Below, in pieces: positions 58,869 through 64,000 of a DNA stretch of 64,000 nucleotides. The DNA lies in NCBI GenBank assembly GCA_017415775.1, contig JAFQFC010000023.1, positions 1 to 64,000 on the forward strand. The letters are read 5' to 3'. Source of the DNA: Oscillospiraceae bacterium (GTDB lineage Bacteria > Bacillota > Clostridia > Oscillospirales > Oscillospiraceae). Within the stretch, counting starts at the first letter, position 1; each line of letters begins with the position of its first letter. A program made the translations under genes and the position numbers. The notes below the pieces were generated by a model, which had not been told where the DNA came from, searched no databases, and saw only the letters and a list, made by a program, of their open reading frames with translations.

Positions 58869-60350
58869 ATGAAGATCGGATTCGACAACGAGAAATATCT
58901 GGAGCTGCAGGCCCACCACATCCGTGAACGGGTGGCGCAGTTCGGCGGCAAGCTGTACATGGAGTTTGGCGGCAAGCTGTTTGACGACCACCATGCGTCC
59001 CGGGTGCTGCCCGGCTTCCAGCCTGACAGCAAGATCCGCATGCTGGCCACCATGAAGGAAGATGTGGAGATCGTGGTGGTCATTTCTGCCGGCGACATCG
59101 AGAAGAACAAGATGCGCGGCGACCTGGGCATTTCCTACGACGAGGACGTGCTGCGCCTGATGGACATCTTCCGTCAGCTGGGCTTCTATGTGGGCAGCGT
59201 GGTCATCACCCAGTACGCCGGCCAGACCGGCGCCGACGCTTTTATCAAGCGCCTGACGGCGTTGGGCGTGCAGTGCTACCGCCACTATCCCATTGCCGGC
59301 TATCCCTCCGACGTAGCCCACATCGTCAGTGACGAGGGCCTGGGCAAGAACGATTACATCGAGACGACCCGTCCTGTGGTGGTGATTACCGCTCCCGGTC
59401 CCGGCAGCGGCAAAATGGCTACCTGCCTGAGCCAGCTGTACCACGACCACAAGCGGGGCATCGCTGCCGGCTACGCCAAGTACGAGACCTTCCCCATCTG
59501 GAATCTGCCGCTGAAGCACCCGGTGAATCTGGCCTATGAGGCAGCCACGGCAGACCTGAACGATGTGAATATGATCGACCCCTTCCATCTGGAAGCCTAT
59601 GGCGAGACCACGGTGAACTACAACCGGGATGTGGAGATCTTCCCCGTCCTCAACGCCATGTTCCAGAAGATCCAGGGGGAATCCCCTTACAAGTCCCCCA
59701 CGGATATGGGCGTGAATATGGCGGGCTTTGCCATTGTGGATGATGAGGTGTGCCGTGCGGCCTCTCAGGTGGAGATCCTGCGGCGTTACTACAAAACCAT
59801 GGTGCAGAAGGCCCGGGGTGAATGCGACGAGAGCGTGGTGCGCAAGCTGGAGATCGTGATGCAGCAGGCCCACGTGACCCCCGAGATCTGCCCCGCTGTG
59901 GGTGCAGCGCTGGAAAGGGCTGCCGAGACCGGCGCTCCGGCCGGAGCGATGGTGCTGGGCGACGGCGGTGTGGTGACGGGCAAGACCTCCTCGCTGCTGG
60001 GCGCATCGGCGGCGCTGCTCCTGAATGCGCTGAAGCATCTGGCTGGGATCGATCCTGCCATTGAGCTGATCTCTCCCGAGGTCATCGAGCCCATCAGCGT
60101 GCTGAAAACCGACAATCTGGGCCACCGCAATCCCCGCCTCCATTCCGACGAGGTGCTGATCGCTCTGGCCATCTCCGGTGTCAGCGATCCGCTGGCGGCG
60201 CTGGCACAGCAGCAGCTGAGCAAGCTGCGGGGCTGCGACGCCCATTTCTCCGTCATCATCTCCGGTGAGGACATTCAGCTTTATCAGCGGCTGGGCATCA
60301 ATGTCAGCTGCGAGCCCAAATACGAAATTAAAAAATTGTACCATAAATAA
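58869..60350 (+). CDS. DUF1846 family protein
   Basis: A 493-residue cytosolic protein matching DUF1846, a family conserved in Firmicutes with a known fold but no settled function. GFDNEKYLELQAHHIRERV at the start and ITAPGPGSGKMATCLSQLYH (a P-loop-like segment near residue 175-195) are family marks. The ATG at 58869 follows AAGGGGGAG. A TATAAT box at 58823-58828 suggests its own promoter. A perfect hairpin follows before tex. Confidence 0.92.
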   Translation: MKIGFDNEKYLELQAHHIRERVAQFGGKLYMEFGGKLFDDHHASRVLPGFQPDSKIRMLATMKEDVEIVVVISAGDIEKNKMRGDLGISYDEDVLRLMDIFRQLGFYVGSVVITQYAGQTGADAFIKRLTALGVQCYRHYPIAGYPSDVAHIVSDEGLGKNDYIETTRPVVVITAPGPGSGKMATCLSQLYHDHKRGIAAGYAKYETFPIWNLPLKHPVNLAYEAATADLNDVNMIDPFHLEAYGETTVNYNRDVEIFPVLNAMFQKIQGESPYKSPTDMGVNMAGFAIVDDEVCRAASQVEILRRYYKTMVQKARGECDESVVRKLEIVMQQAHVTPEICPAVGAALERAAETGAPAGAMVLGDGGVVTGKTSSLLGASAALLLNALKHLAGIDPAIELISPEVIEPISVLKTDNLGHRNPRLHSDEVLIALAISGVSDPLAALAQQQLSKLRGCDAHFSVIISGEDIQLYQRLGINVSCEPKYEIKKLYHK

Positions 60351-60354
60351 TGGA

Positions 60355-60381
60355 AAGTGGCCGCACAGCGGCCACTTTCTT
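60355..60381 (+). terminator. Terminator-like hairpin between DUF1846 and tex genes
   Basis: AAAGTGGCCGC / GCGGCCACTTT with a 2-3 nt loop, followed only by CTTGT. The weak T-run could allow read-through into tex 25 bases later. Confidence 0.65.
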
Positions 60382-60401
60382 GTCCGGGAAAGGAATCCGT
60401 T

Positions 60402-62564
60402 ATGCAAAATATCGCACAGACTCTGGCACAGGAACTGAAAACCTCCGTACAGTACGTGGAAAACGTCATCGCATTGCTGGACGAGGGCAACACCATCCCC
60501 TTCATCGCCCGTTACCGCAAGGAGATGCACGGCAGTATGGACGACACCATGCTGCGCACCCTCAGCGACCGGCTGACCTATCTGCGCAATCTGGCCCAGC
60601 GTAAGGAGGAGGTCAAAAACTCCATCGCCAATCAGGAGAAGCTGACCGAGGAGCTGGCTGCCGCCATCGATGCCGCCAAGACGCTGGCCGAGGTGGAGGA
60701 CCTGTACCGTCCCTACAAGCAGAAGCGCCGCACCCGTGCCACCATGGCCAAGGAGAAGGGGCTGGAGCCGCTGGCTCAGTGCATCTTCGAGCAGAAGGAC
60801 AAGCGCCCCGTGGCGGAGCTGGCTGCTGATTACATCGACGCCGAAAAGGGCGTGGAGACGGTAGAGGATGCGTTGGCCGGCGCCAACGACATCATCGCCG
60901 AGTGGATCGCCGACGACGCCGCCATCCGCAAGGAACTGCGGGAACTGACGGTGAAAAAGGGCCATCTGCGCACCGTGGCTGCCAGGGAAGAGGACAGCGT
61001 TTACCGCCTGTACTACGATTTTACCCAGCCCATCGCCAAGCTGGCAGGCCACCAGATCCTGGCCGTGAACCGCGGCGAGAAGGAAGAGTTCCTGAAGGTG
61101 GCCGTGGAGCTGGATCGTGAGTGGGCCCTGGGCCTCATCTGGAACCGCTGCGTTGCGAATCGCAGCGAGAGCGCTGCTTTCGTGCGTGCCGCCTGCGAGG
61201 ACGGCTTTGACCGGCTGCTGTGGCCTTCCATGGAGCGTGAGATCCGCTCCATGCTCACCGACAACGCCTGCGAGGGCGCCATTGCCATGTTTGCTTTGAA
61301 CCTGCGGCCCCTCCTGATGCAGCCTACCGTCAAGGGCCATGTGACCATGGGCCTTGATCCCGGCTATGCCCACGGCTGCAAGGTGGCCGTAGTGGACGGC
61401 ACCGGCAAGGTGCTGGACACCACGGTGGTGTATCCCACCTACGGCCAGCGCCAGAAGGACGAGGCCATCCGCAAGCTTTCCCAGATGGTGCGCCGTCACG
61501 GCGTGGAGCATATCGCCATCGGCAACGGTACGGCCAGCCGTGAAACGGAGCAGATGGCCGTGGAAATGATCCGCACGTTGGGCGGCGGTGTGGCCTACAT
61601 GATGGTCAACGAGGCGGGCGCCTCCGTGTACAGCGCCAGCAAGCTGGCCGCCGAGGAGTTCCCGGAGTTCGATGTGAACCTGCGCAGCGCCGTGTCCATC
61701 GCACGCCGCATGCAGGATCCGCTGGCCGAGCTGGTGAAGATCGATCCCAAGGCCATCGGCGTGGGTCAGTATCAGCACGACATGCCCCAGAAGCGGCTGG
61801 ACGAGACCCTCTCCGGCGTGGTGGAGGACTGCGTCAACGCCGTGGGCGTGGATGTGAACACCGCCAGCGCCAGCCTGCTGGGCCGTGTGTCCGGCTTGAA
61901 TGGTACGACGGCCAAGAACATCGTCAAGTACCGTGAGGAGAACGGCATTTTCACCACTCGCCGCCAGCTGCTGAAGGTGCCCAAGCTGGGCCCCAAGGCC
62001 TTCGAGCAGAGCGCCGGCTTCCTGCGTGTGCCGGAGAGCAAGTCTGTGCTGGACAACACCGGCGTCCATCCCGAGAGCTATGCTGCCGCCGAGGCGCTGC
62101 TGGCGCTGTGCGGCTATACGCTGAAGGACGTGGCCAAGGGCGAGATCGCCCTGCTGGAGCAGAAGGTGAAGCTGCTGGGCGAGGAGAAGGTGGCCGAAAA
62201 GATCGGCGTGGGCGTACCTACCCTGCGGGATGTGGTGAAGGAATTGATGAAGCCCGGCCGGGACGTCCGTGACGACCTGCCCGCCCCCATCCTGCGGACC
62301 GACGTGCTGGACATCAAGGATCTGGCCCCCGGCATGGTGCTCAGCGGCACGGTGCGCAACGTGGTGGACTTCGGCGTGTTCGTGGACATCGGCGTCCATC
62401 AGGACGGCCTCGTTCACATTTCGCAGGTGTGCAATAAGTTCATCAAGCATCCCAGCGAGATGGTGGCCGTGGGTGACATCGTGAAGGTGGTGGTGCTGGA
62501 AGTGGACCAGAAGAAGCACCGCATCGGCCTTTCCATGAAGCAGGTACCCAAAGAGCAGAAATAA
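60402..62564 (+). CDS. tex: Tex family S1 RNA-binding transcription accessory protein
   Basis: A 720-residue protein. N-terminal Tex domain with IPFIARYRKEMHGSMDD, a YqgF/RNase H-like middle domain (TMGLDPGYAHGCKVAVVDGT), helix-hairpin-helix repeats (GVDVNTASASLLGRVSGL) and a C-terminal S1 domain (GTVRNVVDFGVFVDIGVHQD). Tex binds nucleic acids and affects transcription and expression of stress or toxin genes. The ATG at 60402 follows AAAGGAATCC. Confidence 0.95.
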   Translation: MQNIAQTLAQELKTSVQYVENVIALLDEGNTIPFIARYRKEMHGSMDDTMLRTLSDRLTYLRNLAQRKEEVKNSIANQEKLTEELAAAIDAAKTLAEVEDLYRPYKQKRRTRATMAKEKGLEPLAQCIFEQKDKRPVAELAADYIDAEKGVETVEDALAGANDIIAEWIADDAAIRKELRELTVKKGHLRTVAAREEDSVYRLYYDFTQPIAKLAGHQILAVNRGEKEEFLKVAVELDREWALGLIWNRCVANRSESAAFVRAACEDGFDRLLWPSMEREIRSMLTDNACEGAIAMFALNLRPLLMQPTVKGHVTMGLDPGYAHGCKVAVVDGTGKVLDTTVVYPTYGQRQKDEAIRKLSQMVRRHGVEHIAIGNGTASRETEQMAVEMIRTLGGGVAYMMVNEAGASVYSASKLAAEEFPEFDVNLRSAVSIARRMQDPLAELVKIDPKAIGVGQYQHDMPQKRLDETLSGVVEDCVNAVGVDVNTASASLLGRVSGLNGTTAKNIVKYREENGIFTTRRQLLKVPKLGPKAFEQSAGFLRVPESKSVLDNTGVHPESYAAAEALLALCGYTLKDVAKGEIALLEQKVKLLGEEKVAEKIGVGVPTLRDVVKELMKPGRDVRDDLPAPILRTDVLDIKDLAPGMVLSGTVRNVVDFGVFVDIGVHQDGLVHISQVCNKFIKHPSEMVAVGDIVKVVVLEVDQKKHRIGLSMKQVPKEQK

Positions 62565-62568
62565 GGAT

Positions 62569-62940
62569 AAAAAGACCTGTTCCTCATGGAAGGCATCCCA
62601 TGAGGGAATTTTCCGCACACGACCGCTGCGTGCTGTGGTATAAAGGAGAATCACCCGAAGAAGAACAGCAAGTTCTTCTTCGGGTGATATTTTTTGTGAA
62701 GTTGCAAACCTGCGGTTTGCAGTGAAGTTGTAATGGATTACAGTGAAGTCTTTGCCTTTGGGGCAAAAATGAAGTTAAGTTTGCCCCAGACACTTGCAAA
62801 GCAAACTTCACTGCGAAGTAACTTCACTGCCGCCAGGCAACTTCACTTGTCCCGCAGGGGCAAACTTAGTTTCGGCACAGCATGATACATTCTATCAAAT
62901 ATGACCTTGTATGGCTGTGCCGACGGAACAGGTCTTTTTT
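62569..62940. repeat. Hairpin array with AGTGAAGTT linkers inside a split terminator stem
   Basis: The whole stretch is bounded by AAAAAGACCTGTTCC (62569-62583) and its complement GGAACAGGTCTTTTT (62925-62939). Inside are small hairpins: TCATGG / CCATGA, a 17-bp AATCACCCGAAGAAGAAC type terminator stem (62649-62690), GCAAACC-tgc-GGTTTGC, TGTAAT-gg-ATTACA, TTTGCC-tttg-GGGCAAA, TGCC / GGCA, TTGTCCC-gca-GGGGCAA and GGCACAGC / GCTGTGCC. They are joined by linkers (A)GTGAAGTT at about 62697, 62721, 62742 and 62769 and by the complement AACTTCACT at about 62804, 62820 and 62839, so the array inverts at its middle. No coding frame with a start signal. Confidence 0.75.
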
Positions 62941-62941
62941 C

Positions 62942-64000
62942 TTAGATACGGAAGCGGAACTCCACGCCCTTTTTGGTGTTGTAAGCGGCGCAGGTGCCGC
63001 CGTGGAGGGTGATGATCCCCTTGCAGATGGCAAGGCCCAGCCCGGTGCCGGGACTGGTGCGGGACTCGTCCTGCCGCCAGAAGGAATCCCAGACCTTGTC
63101 CAGTACCTCAGCGGGCAGGTTTTCGCCGTCGTTTTCCATGGAGAAGGTATGGCCGCTGTAGTCGGCGGTGACCCGAATCCGGATCTCGCCGCCGTGGGGC
63201 GTGTGCTTGATGGCGTTGGTGGCGAAGTTCTCCATCACCTGTCGGATGCGGCTCTCGTCGGCGATGACGATGTCGCTGCAGTAGCAGGTGTAGGTCACTT
63301 GCAGTTCCTTGGCCTGCAGGGCCAGCTCCAGCTTGTCAAAGACGCTGCGGCACAGCTCCTGCAGGGAGAACTCGTCCCGGCTCAGCTTTACCCGGCCTGC
63401 TTCCAGGCGGCTCAGGTCCAGCATTTCCAGCACCATGGCGTCCATCCGCTCCGTTTCCGAGAGGATGACTTCCAGATACTTGTCCCGCTTTTCCTCGGCG
63501 ATATGCTCCTGCAGGCCCTCGGTGTAGCTGTGGATCACGGCCAGGGGTGTCTTCAGCTCGTGGGCGATGTGGGAGGTCATCTGCCGGCGATTGTCCTCGG
63601 CCGTTTCGGCGTAATGCAGGGCGGCGGTGAGGCGGGCGACCTCGTTTTTTTGGCTGTAAAGGGTCTGCTGAGTGGTGCGGTAGTGACCAGCCAGTTCCTG
63701 CGTCTCGGCCAGCTCCGGTGTGGTGAACCGGGCGGGCAGGTGGACCCAGCCGTCGGCCATGCCGCTGTTCAGCTCGGTGAGGGGCTGGGCCACGTGCTTT
63801 TTCACAAGGCTGCGCAGCCAGAAAAAGGCGGCCAGCACCAGTGCGGCGGTGATGAGATAGACGTTGCGCAGATACCCGGCGGCGATCAGCAGGGGGCTGG
63901 CCTGCACGGCGGTCACCATGGTGACTGCCGGGTCGGGCCACGGTTCATCGGAAGCAAAGTCGTAGTCGGAGAAATCCCAATAGGTGCGCACGCCGAACAG
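62942..64000 (-). CDS. Sensor histidine kinase (5' end outside the window)
   Basis: At least 349 residues; the frame is still open at the window edge, so the N-terminus is missing. One membrane helix (AAGYLRNVYLITAALVLAAF) follows an outer segment, then a HAMP-like linker, the HisKA domain with phospho-acceptor His in SHIAHELKTPLAVIHSYTEG, and the HATPase_c domain with the N box NFATNAIKHTP, G1 and G2 (GTGLGLAICKGI). The partner response regulator would be upstream, beyond 64000. The stop lies next to the split terminator of the preceding array. Confidence 0.93.
   Translation of the reverse strand: MFGVRTYWDFSDYDFASDEPWPDPAVTMVTAVQASPLLIAAGYLRNVYLITAALVLAAFFWLRSLVKKHVAQPLTELNSGMADGWVHLPARFTTPELAETQELAGHYRTTQQTLYSQKNEVARLTAALHYAETAEDNRRQMTSHIAHELKTPLAVIHSYTEGLQEHIAEEKRDKYLEVILSETERMDAMVLEMLDLSRLEAGRVKLSRDEFSLQELCRSVFDKLELALQAKELQVTYTCYCSDIVIADESRIRQVMENFATNAIKHTPHGGEIRIRVTADYSGHTFSMENDGENLPAEVLDKVWDSFWRQDESRTSPGTGLGLAICKGIITLHGGTCAAYNTKKGVEFRFRI

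Noticed and set aside
58284..62654. A very long open frame on the minus strand opposite DUF1846 and tex
   Set aside because: It is His/Val/Leu-rich shadow coding opposite two clear, family-matched genes in a high-GC region; no start signal or conserved motif.
62569..62940. Insertion sequence or MITE with terminal inverted repeats
   Set aside because: The outer inverted repeat is better explained as the two arms of a terminator (A-run and T-run); no target-site duplication or transposase was seen. It stays open as an array inserted into the terminator loop.

Overview
The window is a high-GC (about 60% in most genes) chromosomal segment of a spore-forming Firmicute. It most resembles the Oscillospiraceae/Ruminococcaceae of the class Clostridia (Flavonifractor, Pseudoflavonifractor, Oscillibacter or Faecalibacterium relatives). 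The grounds are a spoIIE gene, a C39-like protease, a DUF1846 protein, a TipA-type MerR regulator, Gram-positive ribosome binding sites with GTG/TTG starts, and the gene orders rpsF-ssb-rpsR, rimP-nusA-ylxR-ylxQ-infB-rbfA-nrnA-truB-ribF and SRP RNA-dnaX-ybaB. The genus is inferred from gene content only.

Layout. 1-1000: 3' end of an rRNA operon (23S end, 5S) with five tRNAs. 1000-1548: a non-coding tract of small hairpins. 1549-5546: a hypothetical gene, a TetR-controlled flavin-reductase operon, a tRNA-Asp/Thr pair and a C39-like protease. 5605-13070: a PHP-domain protein, a YgjV-like membrane protein, a TetM-like GTPase fused to a Rae1/YacP-type nuclease domain, an AT-rich two-gene cassette flanked by direct repeats, a MerR/TipA regulator and dCMP deaminase. 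13128-31295 (minus strand): rpsF-ssb-rpsR, queT with a structured leader, an ECF sigma/anti-sigma pair with a Dus tRNA modifier, spoIIE, the ribosome-maturation and initiation operon rimP to ribF, and a zinc-uptake operon (Fur-type regulator-ABC). 31699-41151 (plus): a sodium symporter, an AI-2E family transporter, a five-gene oligopeptide/dipeptide ABC operon with a thioesterase, and a DUF3810 protease-like protein. 41237-44238 (minus): ybaB, dnaX, SRP RNA, a membrane protein. 44416-47015 (plus): two COG0523 metal GTPases and a small membrane protein. 47082-56023 is mostly minus: methyltransferase/cytidine deaminase, a heterodimeric ABC exporter, a lipoprotein, then after a plus-strand uridine phosphorylase, an XRE regulator, gamma-carbonic anhydrase, GlsB/YeaQ and MscS. 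56213-62564 (plus): purine permease, CarD regulator, a candidate small RNA, DUF1846 and Tex. 62942-64000: a histidine kinase cut by the window end.

How the genes work together. Most of the window is housekeeping translation (rRNA, tRNAs, S6, S18, IF-2, NusA, RimP, RbfA, TruB, Dus, SRP RNA), with zinc homeostasis in two places (Zur-ZnuABC and the His-rich GTPase pair) and several transporters. The most unusual parts are the GTPase-nuclease fusion, the direct-repeat-flanked cassette inserted at its 3' end, three intergenic arrays of small hairpins (two with repeated linkers that invert mid-array), an autonomous small-RNA transcription unit near 58.4 kb, and a COG0523 GTPase fused to a TIGR03943-like domain.
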